DNA of 38,846 nucleotides from an uncultured Eubacteriales bacterium (GCA_900554275.1 USGS01000008.1:1-38846), one strand, 5' to 3'. Counted from the stretch's first letter, positions 29,073 to 38,455 are shown. Numbers and translations: made by a program. Notes: generated from the sequence alone by a model not told the origin.

Positions 29073-31150
29073 TGGAGCTGCTCGCCCCCGCCGGGGGCTA
29101 TGAGGCGCTGATCGCCGCCGTGCAGAGCGGCGCGGACGCGGTATATATGGGCTTTGGCGCGTTCAACGCGCGGCGGAGCGCCAAAAACTTCACCGACGAG
29201 GAATTTGCGTCGGCGGTGGAGTATTGCCATTTACGGGGCGTCAGGGTGTTTCTGACGCTGAACACGCTGCTCACCGACCGGGAGCTGGACAAGGCGGCGG
29301 ACACGCTGCGGAAGGCCAGCGATATGGGCGTGGACGCGGTGCTGGTGCAGGACTGGGGGCTGCTGACGCTGGCGCGGGAGACCGTGCCCGACCTGCCCAT
29401 CCACGCCAGCACCCAGATGAGCCTGTTCACCCTGGGCGGTGCGCGGGAGGCGGAGAAGCTGGGCATGGAGCGGGTGGTGCTGGCCCGGGAGCTGAGCCGC
29501 AGCGAGGTGGCGGAGATCTGCGCCGGGTGCGGCGCGGAGATCGAGATATTCGGCCACGGGGCGCTGTGTATGTGCTACTCCGGCCAGTGCGAGATGAGCG
29601 CCGTGCTGGGGCAGCGCAGCGGCAACCGGGGCGCGTGCGCCCAGCCCTGCCGATTGCCCTACGGTGTGAACGCGCCCTGCGGCGGGGACTATCCCCTGAG
29701 TCTGAAGGATGCCAACCTGTCCGACTATTTACAGGACATGGAGCGCATGGGCGTGGCGTGCCTGAAGCTCGAGGGCCGGATGAAGCGGCCTGAGTACGTG
29801 GCGGTGGTGACGGGCATTTACCGCCGGCTGCTGGACGAGCAGCGCCGCCCCACGACGGCGGAGAGCGCCGCGCTGGAGCAGGCATTCTCCCGCAGCGGGT
29901 TCACCGACGGGTACTGGCTGGGCCGCAAGGGAAAGGCCATGTTCGGCACAAGACCGGAGAACGCCCCCGAGCCGAAGGAGCTTTTCCAGCAGGCCCGGGC
30001 GGTGTATGAAAACGGAAAAGAGAACCGGAAGATCCCGGTGAACCTCCGCCTGACGGTGCGCCGGGGCGAGCCGGTGCGTCTGGGCGGCGCCTGCGCCGTC
30101 CGGAACGGCGTGACCTTTGTCCTGGCGACAGGCGAGATGCCGGAGGAGGCGCGCAATCGCGCCGTGACAGCGGAGGAGCTGCGGCAGCGGCTGGCCAAGA
30201 CCGGCGGCACGGTGTTCGCGGCGGATCATATTGAAATAGAGCTGGACGAGGGGCTGATGGTGTCCGCCAGCGCGGTGAACGCGCTGCGGCGGGAGCTGCT
30301 GGACGAGCTGGCGAAGCGGCGGACGGACATCCCGGAGCGCCGGGTATGCGCCCCCTCCCCCCTGCCGGACGCACCGACGGGCGGGTTAGAGATGGAGTTC
30401 ACCTGCTCCATTGCGCGGGCGGACCAGCTGACGGCGGAGCTGCTGGCGGAAAAGCCGGCCATCGTGTATATTCCGGCGGAGCTGCTGGATACCATGGATC
30501 TGTCCCCCTATGCGGGGCAGACGGAGCTCTGTGCCGTGCTGCCCCGCATATTCCGCACGGCGGACGAAAGGGTTTTCCGGGACATTTTGGCCCGACACAG
30601 TGAGGTATCGTCCGTGGCCATCGGCAACCTGGGCCATCTGCCCATCGTGGAGGGGCTGGGCAAAACGCTGCGGGGCGACTACGGGCTGAATATCTACAAC
30701 AGCCGGGCGCTGCGCTTCTGGCAGGAGCAGGGGCTGACCTCTGCGGCGGTGAGCTTTGAGCTGCGGTGGCAGCAGGTGCGGGATTTGGCGAAGTACGTCC
30801 CCTGCGAGGCCGTTATCTACGGGCGGCTGCCGCTGATGGTGACGGAGAACTGCATGACGAAGAACGCAGTGGGCTGCGCCCACGGCGGCGGCAGCGTGCT
30901 GACGGACCGCACGGGAGCGCAGTTCCCGGTGCTGTGCGGCTACGGCTGCCGGTGCGAGATCGAAAACGGCAAGACGCTGGTGCTGGCGGATAAGCCGGAG
31001 GTGTTCCGCTGCGGCCTGGCCTACGGGCGGCTGCGGTTCACCACAGAGACGCCGGAGGAGTGCGCCGCCGTGCTGCGAGCACATCGGAGCGGTCAGGTCA
31101 CAGCCGGGACGGACGTGACGAGAGGGCTGTTCTACCGGGGCGTGGAGTGA
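29069..31150 (+). CDS. U32 family peptidase / RNA hydroxylation-type protein, 693 aa
   Basis: The U32 domain (about 1-290) starts ELLAPAGGYEALIAAVQSGA and has the Cys-rich stretch CMCYSGQCEMSA...GACAQPC (about 166-195), which binds an Fe-S cluster in characterised relatives. A DUF3656-like collagenase-associated domain (about 370-495) follows. The arrangement and length resemble RlhA, needed for 23S rRNA C2501 hydroxylation, and the related tRNA hydroxylation proteins, so an RNA-modification role is more likely than proteolysis; this is inference. It is coupled to zapA by a four-base overlap. Confidence 0.9.
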   Translation: MMELLAPAGGYEALIAAVQSGADAVYMGFGAFNARRSAKNFTDEEFASAVEYCHLRGVRVFLTLNTLLTDRELDKAADTLRKASDMGVDAVLVQDWGLLTLARETVPDLPIHASTQMSLFTLGGAREAEKLGMERVVLARELSRSEVAEICAGCGAEIEIFGHGALCMCYSGQCEMSAVLGQRSGNRGACAQPCRLPYGVNAPCGGDYPLSLKDANLSDYLQDMERMGVACLKLEGRMKRPEYVAVVTGIYRRLLDEQRRPTTAESAALEQAFSRSGFTDGYWLGRKGKAMFGTRPENAPEPKELFQQARAVYENGKENRKIPVNLRLTVRRGEPVRLGGACAVRNGVTFVLATGEMPEEARNRAVTAEELRQRLAKTGGTVFAADHIEIELDEGLMVSASAVNALRRELLDELAKRRTDIPERRVCAPSPLPDAPTGGLEMEFTCSIARADQLTAELLAEKPAIVYIPAELLDTMDLSPYAGQTELCAVLPRIFRTADERVFRDILARHSEVSSVAIGNLGHLPIVEGLGKTLRGDYGLNIYNSRALRFWQEQGLTSAAVSFELRWQQVRDLAKYVPCEAVIYGRLPLMVTENCMTKNAVGCAHGGGSVLTDRTGAQFPVLCGYGCRCEIENGKTLVLADKPEVFRCGLAYGRLRFTTETPEECAAVLRAHRSGQVTAGTDVTRGLFYRGVE

Positions 31151-31151
31151 T

Positions 31152-31190
31152 ACTATCCGTATATTGTTTATATCATTATACTATTCGTAT
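31152..31190 (+). repeat. AT-rich spacer with an 11-bp direct repeat
   Basis: ACTATCCGTAT (31152-31162) recurs as ACTATTCGTAT (31180-31190), 28 nt apart, in a short AT-rich spacer between the U32 gene and dut. A TATACT (31178-31183) may be a -10 box, but no matching -35 box is seen. Confidence 0.5.
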
Positions 31191-31215
31191 TGGATTTAAG
31201 GAGTAAAACACGACT

Positions 31216-31665
31216 ATGGAGCTGAAGATAAAAGCCCTGTCCCCTAAGATCGGGACAGAGATACCCCTGCCGAAATTCGCCACCGCCGGGGCAGCGTGCA
31301 TGGATCTGTGCGCCTGCATCGACGCACCGGTGACGCTGGAGGCCGGGGCGCGGGCGCTGATCCCCACGGGCATCGCCATCGCCCTGCCGTCGGCGGACTA
31401 TGTGGCGCTGGTGTTCGCCCGCAGCGGGCTGGGCATTAAGCAGGGCGTGTGCCTGAGCAACGGCGTGGGCGTTATCGACAGCGACTACCGGGGGGAGATC
31501 GGCGTGGGGCTGGTAAACCTGGGGCAGAGCGCCTATACGGTGCAGCCCGGCGACCGCATCGCCCAGCTGATGGTGACGCCGGTGGTGCAGCCCACGGTGG
31601 TGCAGGTGTCGGCGCTGGACGACACCGACCGGGGCGCGGGCGGCTTCGGCTCGACGGGACGGTGA
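31216..31665 (+). CDS. dut: dUTP diphosphatase, 149 aa
   Basis: All trimeric dUTPase motifs are present: AACMDLCA, ARSGLGIKQGV, NGVGVIDSDYRGEIGVGLVN, GDRIAQLMV and the C-terminal RGAGGFGSTG arm that closes the site. It hydrolyses dUTP to dUMP and PPi, keeping uracil out of DNA. The start follows AAGGAG. It is followed six bases later by maf, and appears to head the run of genes dut-maf-mreC-mreD-PBP2-GH13. Confidence 0.97.
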   Translation: MELKIKALSPKIGTEIPLPKFATAGAACMDLCACIDAPVTLEAGARALIPTGIAIALPSADYVALVFARSGLGIKQGVCLSNGVGVIDSDYRGEIGVGLVNLGQSAYTVQPGDRIAQLMVTPVVQPTVVQVSALDDTDRGAGGFGSTGR

Positions 31666-31670
31666 CAGAC

Positions 31671-32243
31671 ATGGCGAGGATCGTACTGGCCTCCGGGTCG
31701 CCCCGGCGGCAGGAGCTGCTGCGCCGCATCGGCGTGGCAGAGTTCGATGTCCGCGTGCCGGAGGTGGAGGAGTATTTCCCCGCCGGACTGACGCCGGAGG
31801 AGACGGTGTGCTACATCTCCCGGGAGAAATCCCAGGCGGTGGAGGCGGCGGAGGATGAGATCGTCATCACCGCCGACACCATGGTGTTTCTGGACGATAA
31901 AAAGCTGGGCAAGCCCGCCGACGAGGCGGAGGCGCTGGCCATGCTGACAGCCCTGCAGGGCCATCACCACGCGGTGTGCACCGGCGTGACGGTGCGGCAG
32001 GGCGGCAGGGCGCTGACCCGCGCCCAGCGGACAGAGGTATATTTCCGGCCCGCCTCGGAGGCGGAGCTGCGGGCGTATATTGCCGGCGGCGAGCCTATGG
32101 ACAAGGCCGGGGCTTACGGCGTACAGGGGCAGGGGGCGCTGCTGGTGGAGCGCATCGACGGGGATTTCTTCAACGTGATGGGCCTGCCGGTGCTGCTGCT
32201 GAGCCGGATGCTGGCGGAGTTCGGTGTGAAGCTGCTGGGATGA
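31671..32243 (+). CDS. maf: Maf family nucleotide pyrophosphatase, 190 aa
   Basis: The N-terminal ASGSPRRQELLRRIG is the Maf signature. Further motifs are SREKSQAV, ITADTMVFLDDKKLGKPAD and DKAGAYGVQGQGALLVERID. Maf proteins hydrolyse non-canonical or specific nucleoside triphosphates to monophosphates and affect septum formation. I place the start at ATG 31671 directly after dut, with only a weak GGTGA site, so it is probably coupled to dut; a longer frame running back into dut is rejected. Confidence 0.94.
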   Translation: MARIVLASGSPRRQELLRRIGVAEFDVRVPEVEEYFPAGLTPEETVCYISREKSQAVEAAEDEIVITADTMVFLDDKKLGKPADEAEALAMLTALQGHHHAVCTGVTVRQGGRALTRAQRTEVYFRPASEAELRAYIAGGEPMDKAGAYGVQGQGALLVERIDGDFFNVMGLPVLLLSRMLAEFGVKLLG

Positions 32244-32255
32244 TTTGAGGTCATT

Positions 32256-33095
32256 ATGAAGCGATTTTTTACGAAAACGGGAATATGGCTGCTGGCCGCG
32301 GCGGCCACCATCGCGGTGGCGCTGTGCATCGTGTCGGCCCTGGGCTCAGGCACAGGGTTTCTCCACGATGCGCTGGGCGTGATCGCGTCGCCGTTTCGCA
32401 CCGCCGGAACAGCGGTGGCGGACTGGTTCACCGGCATTGGCGACCGATTCGAGAGCGTGGAGCAGCTTCAGGAGAAGAACGCGGAGCTGAACCGCCGGGT
32501 GGCGGAGCTGGAGGACGAGCTGCGGAAGGCCCAGAACGCCGCCGATGAGAACAAGGACCTGCGGCAGCTGCTGGGATTGCGGCAGCAGCGCACGGACCTG
32601 CAGTTCGAGGCAGCCCGTGTGACCCAGCGGGACGTGTCCAACTGGGCCAGCACGGTGGTGCTGAACCGGGGCAGCCAGCACGGCGTGGCCGTGGGCAACT
32701 GCGCGGTGGACAGCAGCGGCAATCTGGCAGGCGTGGTGACGGATGTGGGACTGAACTGGTGCCGCATGGCCACGCTGGCGGACACGGAGGCCCAGTTCGG
32801 CGCTATGGTGTTCCGGACGGAGGAGACGGCGGTGGCCGGCGGCGACCTGTCCCTGATGAGCGAGGGCAAGGTGAAGCTGCAATACCTGTCCGACTCCGCC
32901 AACCTGATCAAGGGCGACCTGGTGGTGACGTCGGGCCTGGGCGGCTATTACCCCTCCGGGCTGGTCATCGGCACGGTGGACGAGGTACGCACCGACGACG
33001 GCGGCCTGGCCCGCTATGCGGTGCTGTCGCCCCGGTGCGACCTGAACGACCTGCACGATCTGTATATCATCACGGCTTTCGACGTGATCGAATAA
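32256..33095 (+). CDS. mreC: Rod shape-determining protein MreC, 279 aa
   Basis: One N-terminal membrane helix (about 8-30), a coiled coil (about 65-100, SVEQLQEKNAELNRRVAELE) and the two beta-barrel domains of MreC (about 115-275, NRGSQHGVAVGNCAVD and TSGLGGYYPSGLVIG). It is a scaffold of the elongation complex outside the membrane. The start follows GAGGT, 12 nt after maf. mreB is not in the window. mreD and PBP2 follow, as usual. Confidence 0.96.
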   Translation: MKRFFTKTGIWLLAAAATIAVALCIVSALGSGTGFLHDALGVIASPFRTAGTAVADWFTGIGDRFESVEQLQEKNAELNRRVAELEDELRKAQNAADENKDLRQLLGLRQQRTDLQFEAARVTQRDVSNWASTVVLNRGSQHGVAVGNCAVDSSGNLAGVVTDVGLNWCRMATLADTEAQFGAMVFRTEETAVAGGDLSLMSEGKVKLQYLSDSANLIKGDLVVTSGLGGYYPSGLVIGTVDEVRTDDGGLARYAVLSPRCDLNDLHDLYIITAFDVIE

Positions 33096-33110
33096 CGAAG
33101 GAGACTGTTT

Positions 33111-33620
33111 ATGACCCGCCGTGCCATGATACAAAAGTGGATATTGTACGGTCTGTGCGCCCTGGCGCTGGTGCTGGCGGAGGGTCTGCTGCTGGTGCGG
33201 GTGGAGTTCTGGGGCGTGCATCCCTTCCTGCTGCCGGCCATCGCCGTGATCCCGGTGACGCTGGAGCGGGACGAGGCGGCGCTGCTGTTCTCCGTATTCT
33301 TCGGGCTGGTGTGCGACCTGCTGTCGCCGGTGACGGGACTGCCCTGCTTCTACACGCTGGCGTTTCTCCTCAGCGGCGCACTGGCGTGGCTGCTGTCGGG
33401 CCGGTTGGTGGCGGCGGGACTGGTATGCTCTCTGGCCGCCACGGCGGTATCGCTGGCGGTATGCAGTCTGCTGCATCTGGCGGTGCTGGCGGGCAGCCAG
33501 CCCGTGGACGCATCGGCGGCAGCGATGCTGGCGGGCAAGGAGGCGCTGCTGTCCCTGCCCCTGACGGTGCTGGCCCACTATCCGTTCCGCAAGGTCTGTC
33601 TGGCCACACAGCGGGACTGA
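33111..33620 (+). CDS. mreD: Rod shape-determining protein MreD, 169 aa
   Basis: A small integral membrane protein with five or six hydrophobic segments, including LFSVFFGLVCDLLSPVTGLP, which holds the conserved GLxxDxLSP motif of MreD. It works with MreC and PBP2 in lateral wall synthesis. The start follows GAAGGAG; mreC ends 15 nt upstream. Confidence 0.93.
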   Translation: MTRRAMIQKWILYGLCALALVLAEGLLLVRVEFWGVHPFLLPAIAVIPVTLERDEAALLFSVFFGLVCDLLSPVTGLPCFYTLAFLLSGALAWLLSGRLVAAGLVCSLAATAVSLAVCSLLHLAVLAGSQPVDASAAAMLAGKEALLSLPLTVLAHYPFRKVCLATQRD

Positions 33621-33654
33621 CCCCGGAATTGACCCACAGTGAGAGGAGCCTTCC

Positions 33655-35685
33655 ATGATACAAAATCCCCATCCCACAAAACGGCGCGTCCGGCTGCTGC
33701 TGGGCTTTTTCGCCGCGTTTCTGCTGCTGTTCGCCGCCGTGCTGTACGACGCGCAGGTGGTGCACGGCAGTGAGAACCGGGCCAAGTCCATCGCCAGCAA
33801 CGCCTCCAGCGAGACGGTGACGGCCTCCCGTGGCATCATCACCGACCGGAACGGAAAGGTGCTGGTGTCCAACCGGCTGGCCTATACGCTGGTGTTCGAC
33901 CGCAGCGAGTTCAAGAAGGACGACGCATCGCTGAACGCGGCCATTCTGCGGCTGATCGACCTGTGCCGGGACACGGACACGGCGTGGAGCGACTCCCTGC
34001 CCATGACCACCGGCCCTGTGCCGCAGCTGAAGGTGGCCGCCCGCAGCGCCAGCTTCCAGTCCTATCTGGAAAAGCGGAAGCTGCCGGTGAACGCTGACGC
34101 TGCGGAGCTGCTGGAGGCGCTGCGGGAGCTGTACGGCATCGACGCCAGCTGCACCGTGAGCCAGGCCCGGGACATCGCCGGGGTGCGCTATGAGCTGGAC
34201 AGCCGCAGCAGCTATACCTTCGCCGAGGACGTGTCGTCGGAGGTCATCAGCCAGATCACCGACGGGCATTTCGATGGCGTGACCATCAAGACCGCCTCTG
34301 CCCGCGTGTATAACACCAAGCTGGCCAGCCACATCCTGGGCACCATCGGCCCGATCTGGCAGGAGGAATGGAGCAGCGACGAGAAGACCGGGTACGTGGG
34401 CTATGCCGACAGGGGCTACGCCATGAACGACCTGGTGGGTAAGGACGGCGTGGAGAAGGCCTTTGAGGACTATCTCCACGGCAAGGACGGCAGACGGCTG
34501 GTGACCACCGATGAGAACGGCAAGCTCCCCGGCGAGCTGTATACCCGCGAGCCCCAGCCCGGCGGCACGGTGGCCCTGACGCTGGACATCGACCTGCAGG
34601 CCGTGACGGAGCAGACGCTGGCCAGCACCATCGAGGGCATGATGGACAAGGACAGCTATCAGCGCGGCGGTGCGGCGGTGGTGATGGGCGTGGGCAACGG
34701 CGAGGTGCTGGCCATGGCCAGCTATCCCAGCTACGACCTGGAGACATTCAACCAGAACTATGAAACCCTGGTGGAGGACGACAGGCTGCCCATGTTCAAC
34801 CGGGCCACCCAGGGCATTTACGCACCCGGCTCAACGTTTAAGCTGTGTACCTCCGTGGCGGCGCTGGAGAGCGGCGTCATCACCCCCTCCACCGTCATCG
34901 AGGACCGGGGCGTTTACACCTACTACAAAGACCCCCAGCCCGCGTGCTGGATCTGGCGGCAGGCCCGCATGACCCACGGGCGCATCAATGTGAGCCAGGC
35001 CATTGTGGACTCCTGCAACTACTTCTATTACGAGGTGGGCCGGCTCACCGGCATCGCCCGCCTGGACAATTACGCCAGCCAGTTCGGTCTGGGCCAGTCC
35101 ACCGGCATCGAGATCGGCGACGTCAGCGGCGTGCTGGCCTCCCCGGAGTGGGCGGAGGCCCACGACCGGGAGTGGACCGACGGCCAGACCATCACCGCCG
35201 CCATTGGCCAGTCCTACAACGCCTTTACCCCTCTCCAGCTGGCCAACTATGTGGCCACGCTGGTATCCGGCGGCGAGCACTATGCGGCGCACCTGCTGAA
35301 GAGTGTGAAATCGTATGATAATTCACGGTTAATTTATAATTATGACGAAAAACCGCTAAATGACATGAACATCTCCGACAGCACCATGGCGGCGGTGACA
35401 AAGGGTATGCACGACCTGACCCACGATTCCCTGACCTCCGCCTTTTCCCGGTGCATGGTGGAGGCCGGCGCGAAGACCGGTTCGGCCCAGGTGGGTACGG
35501 ATATTGCCAACGGCGTGTTCGTGGCCTACGCCCCCTACGATGATCCGGAGATCGCCGTGGCCATTGTGGTGGAAAAGGGCGGCAGCGGCAGCCTGCTGGC
35601 CAACGCCGCCGTGGACATTATCAACGCCTGGTTCTCCCGGGGCAGCAGCAGCGTCACCACGGGAGAGAACACCCTGCTGCAGTAA
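33655..35685 (+). CDS. mrdA: Penicillin-binding protein 2 (elongation transpeptidase), 676 aa
   Basis: A membrane anchor (about 13-33) is followed by the dimerisation domain (about 55-290, ASRGIITDRNGKVLVSNRLA) and the transpeptidase domain, with the active-site triad Ser393 (STFK), SCN at 453-455 and KTG at 607-609. It is the class B transpeptidase of the elongation machinery, partnered by MreC/MreD encoded upstream. The length is typical. It begins 34 nt after mreD with a GAGAGGAG site. Confidence 0.96.
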   Translation: MIQNPHPTKRRVRLLLGFFAAFLLLFAAVLYDAQVVHGSENRAKSIASNASSETVTASRGIITDRNGKVLVSNRLAYTLVFDRSEFKKDDASLNAAILRLIDLCRDTDTAWSDSLPMTTGPVPQLKVAARSASFQSYLEKRKLPVNADAAELLEALRELYGIDASCTVSQARDIAGVRYELDSRSSYTFAEDVSSEVISQITDGHFDGVTIKTASARVYNTKLASHILGTIGPIWQEEWSSDEKTGYVGYADRGYAMNDLVGKDGVEKAFEDYLHGKDGRRLVTTDENGKLPGELYTREPQPGGTVALTLDIDLQAVTEQTLASTIEGMMDKDSYQRGGAAVVMGVGNGEVLAMASYPSYDLETFNQNYETLVEDDRLPMFNRATQGIYAPGSTFKLCTSVAALESGVITPSTVIEDRGVYTYYKDPQPACWIWRQARMTHGRINVSQAIVDSCNYFYYEVGRLTGIARLDNYASQFGLGQSTGIEIGDVSGVLASPEWAEAHDREWTDGQTITAAIGQSYNAFTPLQLANYVATLVSGGEHYAAHLLKSVKSYDNSRLIYNYDEKPLNDMNISDSTMAAVTKGMHDLTHDSLTSAFSRCMVEAGAKTGSAQVGTDIANGVFVAYAPYDDPEIAVAIVVEKGGSGSLLANAAVDIINAWFSRGSSSVTTGENTLLQ

Positions 35686-35697
35686 GCGAGGTACACT

Positions 35698-37539
35698 ATG
35701 GAAACCTATTTCGATCCCCGCGATACACGATGCAAAACGCCCTTCGGTGCTGCGCCCTGCAGCACCGAGGTGCGTTTTACCCTTTTTGACGATACGTTCT
35801 GCGGCTGCGAGCTGCTGGTATACCGGGAGTTTGCCGGTGCGGAGGACGTATGTCCCCTGCCCCCGGCGGAGGGCGGCTTCGCCGGCACGTACACCGTCCC
35901 CGGCGAGGGCGAGCTGTGCTGGTACGTGTTCCGGCTGACCCGGTGGGACGGCACATTGTCCTATCTGGGCAAAAACGGCCTGCGGCCCGACAGGGACGGC
36001 GCGGAGCGCTGGCAGCTGACGGTGTATGAGGACACCGCCACGCCGGACTGGTTCGGCCGGGGCGTGACGTATCAGATCTTCCCGGACCGCTTCCGCCGCA
36101 CCGGCACGCCGGACGTGTCGGGCATGTTGGGCCGCCGGTGGCTGCACGAGAGCTGGGACGACCAGCCCGTGTTCCGCCCTGATGAGGACGGGCAGATCAC
36201 CAACCGGGACTTTTTCGGCGGTTCGCTGGCGGGCATCACGGAGAAGCTGGACTACTTGCAGAGCCTGTCTGTGACCACGCTGTATCTGAACCCCATTTTT
36301 GAGGCCGCCAGCAACCACCGCTACGACACCGCCGACTACCGCGCCATCGACCCGCTGCTGGGCGATGAGGAGACCTTCCGCACCCTATGCCGGGAGGCCC
36401 ACAAACGGGGGATGCGGGTGATGCTGGACGGCGTGTTCAACCACACCGGGTCGAGAAGCCGGTATTTCAATGCGGACGGCTTCTATCCGGAGCTTGGGGC
36501 GGCCCAGAGTCAGGACTCCCCCTATTACGACTGGTACAGCTTCCACCCCTGGCCCACGGACTACGACGCCTGGTGGGGCGTGAAAACGCTGCCCGCCGTC
36601 AACGAGCAGCGGCCCGCCTACCGGCAGTTCATCTTCAAGGGCGAGGACAGCGTGGTACGGCACTGGCTGCGGTGCGGTGCGGACGGCTGGAGGCTGGACG
36701 TGGCGGACGAGCTGCCCGGTGACTTCATCGCCGGTATCCGCCGCGCCATCGAGGATGAAAAGCCGGATGGCTACCTGCTGGGCGAGGTGTGGGAGGACGG
36801 CAGCAATAAGGTCGCCTATTCCCAGCGGCGGCGGTATCTGCTGGGCCGGGAGACCCACGGGCTGATGAACTACCCGCTCCGCACAGCGCTGCTGCGGTGG
36901 CTGGGCGGCGGCGACGCGGCAGAGTTCCGGGAGAGCATGGAGACGCTGCGGGCCAATTATCCACCCGCCGCGTTTTACGGCGCGATGAACTTTCTGGGCA
37001 CACACGACACGCCCCGCATCCTGACGCTGCTGGGCGCAGAGCATATCCCTGCCGCCAAGGAGGAACGGGCGGCCTTTGCCCTCTCTCCCGCCCAGCTGGC
37101 CCGCGGACGGGCCAAGCTGCGGCTGGCCGGGATGCTGCTGTACGGCTTCCCCGGCTCGCCCACGCTGTTCTACGGCGATGAGGCCGGGATGCAGGGCTTT
37201 GAGGACCCGCTGAACCGGGGGACGTACCCCTGGGGGCGGGAGGATACCGGGCTGCTGGACTTTTTCCGCGCTCTGGGCAGGCTGCGGAAGGAACGAAGGT
37301 CATTGCAATCGGGCAGCCTTACCTATATCTACGCCCAGGGCGGCGGGCTGGTCATTACCCGGGAGCATGAGGGCGAGACGACGATGGTCGCCTTGAACGC
37401 CGGGGACGAGGCACTGACGCTGATGCTGCCGTGGCCGCGCGGCACGGCGGAGGATGGCCTGACTGGGCAGCGGTTTTTAGCGGTAAACGGGCAGCTGCGC
37501 CTTTCGCTGCCGCCACTGGACGGCGTGGTGCTGATTTGA
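35698..37539 (+). CDS. Glycoside hydrolase family 13 enzyme (neopullulanase/amylase-like), 613 aa
   Basis: An N-terminal beta-sandwich (about 1-115) precedes the (beta/alpha)8 domain with YQIFPDRF, DGVFNH, GWRLDVADE (nucleophile Asp334), GEVWED (acid/base Glu363) and FLGTHDTPR (Asp437), and a C-terminal sheet domain. All catalytic residues are present. There is no signal peptide, so it should act on intracellular alpha-glucans or maltodextrins. The plan is that of GH13 neopullulanase/cyclomaltodextrinase. It begins 12 nt after PBP2, an unexpected partner for the mre genes, and ends at the parS/terminator palindrome. Confidence 0.94.
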   Translation: METYFDPRDTRCKTPFGAAPCSTEVRFTLFDDTFCGCELLVYREFAGAEDVCPLPPAEGGFAGTYTVPGEGELCWYVFRLTRWDGTLSYLGKNGLRPDRDGAERWQLTVYEDTATPDWFGRGVTYQIFPDRFRRTGTPDVSGMLGRRWLHESWDDQPVFRPDEDGQITNRDFFGGSLAGITEKLDYLQSLSVTTLYLNPIFEAASNHRYDTADYRAIDPLLGDEETFRTLCREAHKRGMRVMLDGVFNHTGSRSRYFNADGFYPELGAAQSQDSPYYDWYSFHPWPTDYDAWWGVKTLPAVNEQRPAYRQFIFKGEDSVVRHWLRCGADGWRLDVADELPGDFIAGIRRAIEDEKPDGYLLGEVWEDGSNKVAYSQRRRYLLGRETHGLMNYPLRTALLRWLGGGDAAEFRESMETLRANYPPAAFYGAMNFLGTHDTPRILTLLGAEHIPAAKEERAAFALSPAQLARGRAKLRLAGMLLYGFPGSPTLFYGDEAGMQGFEDPLNRGTYPWGREDTGLLDFFRALGRLRKERRSLQSGSLTYIYAQGGGLVITREHEGETTMVALNAGDEALTLMLPWPRGTAEDGLTGQRFLAVNGQLRLSLPPLDGVVLI

Positions 37540-37546
37540 ACAGGAA

Positions 37547-37582
37547 GGCGGCTGTTTCACGTGAAACAGCCGCCGCTTTTTT
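37547..37582 (+). terminator. Intrinsic terminator whose stem contains parS
   Basis: A perfect 28-bp palindrome (37547-37574): GGCGGC, the 16-bp parS sequence, GCCGCC, then GCTTTTTT. It would end transcription of the GH13 gene, and as DNA it carries a ParB site. Confidence 0.85.
37553..37568. promoter_or_regulatory. parS site 1
   Basis: TGTTTCACGTGAAACA is the exact bacterial chromosomal parS consensus bound by ParB. It lies 132 bp before parA. Confidence 0.96.
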
Positions 37583-37583
37583 A

Positions 37584-37599
37584 CGTTTCACGTGAAACA
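37584..37599. promoter_or_regulatory. parS site 2
   Basis: CGTTTCACGTGAAACA matches parS at 15 of 16 positions. Centre-to-centre distance from site 1 is 31 bp, about three helical turns, so both sites face the same side of DNA. Confidence 0.93.
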
Positions 37600-37634
37600 T
37601 TCCGTATTTTTTTGTAAAAGTCCTTCAAAAAAAC

Positions 37635-37664
37635 TTGAAACACACCGCACCTGTGGTATATACT
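37635..37664 (+). promoter_or_regulatory. Probable promoter of parAB
   Basis: TTGAAA (37635-37640), then TATATA (37657-37662, 16 bp) or TATACT (37659-37664, 18 bp). parS site 2 is 35 bp upstream, so bound ParB could affect it. Confidence 0.65.
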
Positions 37665-37699
37665 ACTGGAATGAGAAAGAGACAGAAAGGTGAACTGCC

Positions 37700-38455
37700 G
37701 TGGCAAAGACTATTGCGATCGTAAATCAGAAGGGCGGCGTGGGCAAGACCACCACCTGCGTCAACCTGGCCGCTGCCGTCAAGGCCGCCGGGAAGCGCGT
37801 GCTGCTGTGCGACTTTGACCCGCAGGCCAACGCCACCAGCGGCATGGGTGTGGACAAGACCACCAGCAACGGCGTGTACGACGCGCTCATCAACGGCGTG
37901 GACACGGCCCAGCTCATCGTCACCACCCCCTACGGAGACGTGCTGCCCAGCAGCAAGGCACTGGCCGGCGCGGGCGTGGAGCTGATCAACCTGCCGGACC
38001 GGCAGTTCCTGCTCAAGGCGGCGCTGCGGCAGGTGGCGGAGAACTACGACTTCATTTTTATCGACTGCCCGCCGTCGCTGGAGCTTCTGACGCTGAACGC
38101 GCTGTGCGCCGCCAACACACTGCTGGTGCCGGTGCAGGGTGAGTATTACGCGCTGGAGGGGCTGAGCGACCTGATGAACACCGTGCGGCTGGTGCGGCGC
38201 AGCCTGAACCCGAGCCTTGACATCGAGGGCGTGCTGCTGACCATGTACGACGGGCGGACGAACCTGAGCATTCAGGTGGCCCAGGAGCTCAAGCGCTTCT
38301 TCGGCGGGAAGGTGTACGCCACCGTCATCCCCCGGAACGTACGGCTCAGCGAGGCGCCCAGTCATGGCAAGCCCATCACCGCCTACGACCGTACCTGCCG
38401 CGGCGCGGATGCCTATACGGCGCTGGCGGCGGAGTTCCTGCAAAAGAACCGCTGA
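37700..38455 (+). CDS. parA: Chromosome partitioning ATPase ParA/Soj, 251 aa
   Basis: A deviant Walker A NQKGGVGKTT (residues 9-18), CDFDPQANAT, FIDCPPSLELLTLNAL and VIPRNVRLSEAPSHG identify chromosomal ParA/Soj. It is a DNA-binding ATPase that works with ParB at parS in origin segregation and control of replication start. The start is GTG at 37700 after AAAGGTGA. parB follows 14 nt after the stop. Confidence 0.97.
   Translation: MAKTIAIVNQKGGVGKTTTCVNLAAAVKAAGKRVLLCDFDPQANATSGMGVDKTTSNGVYDALINGVDTAQLIVTTPYGDVLPSSKALAGAGVELINLPDRQFLLKAALRQVAENYDFIFIDCPPSLELLTLNALCAANTLLVPVQGEYYALEGLSDLMNTVRLVRRSLNPSLDIEGVLLTMYDGRTNLSIQVAQELKRFFGGKVYATVIPRNVRLSEAPSHGKPITAYDRTCRGADAYTALAAEFLQKNR

Noticed and set aside
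37355..37600. Small minus-strand frame beginning MFHVKR
   Set aside because: It starts inside the parS palindrome; such MFHVK frames are common artefacts of parS sites.
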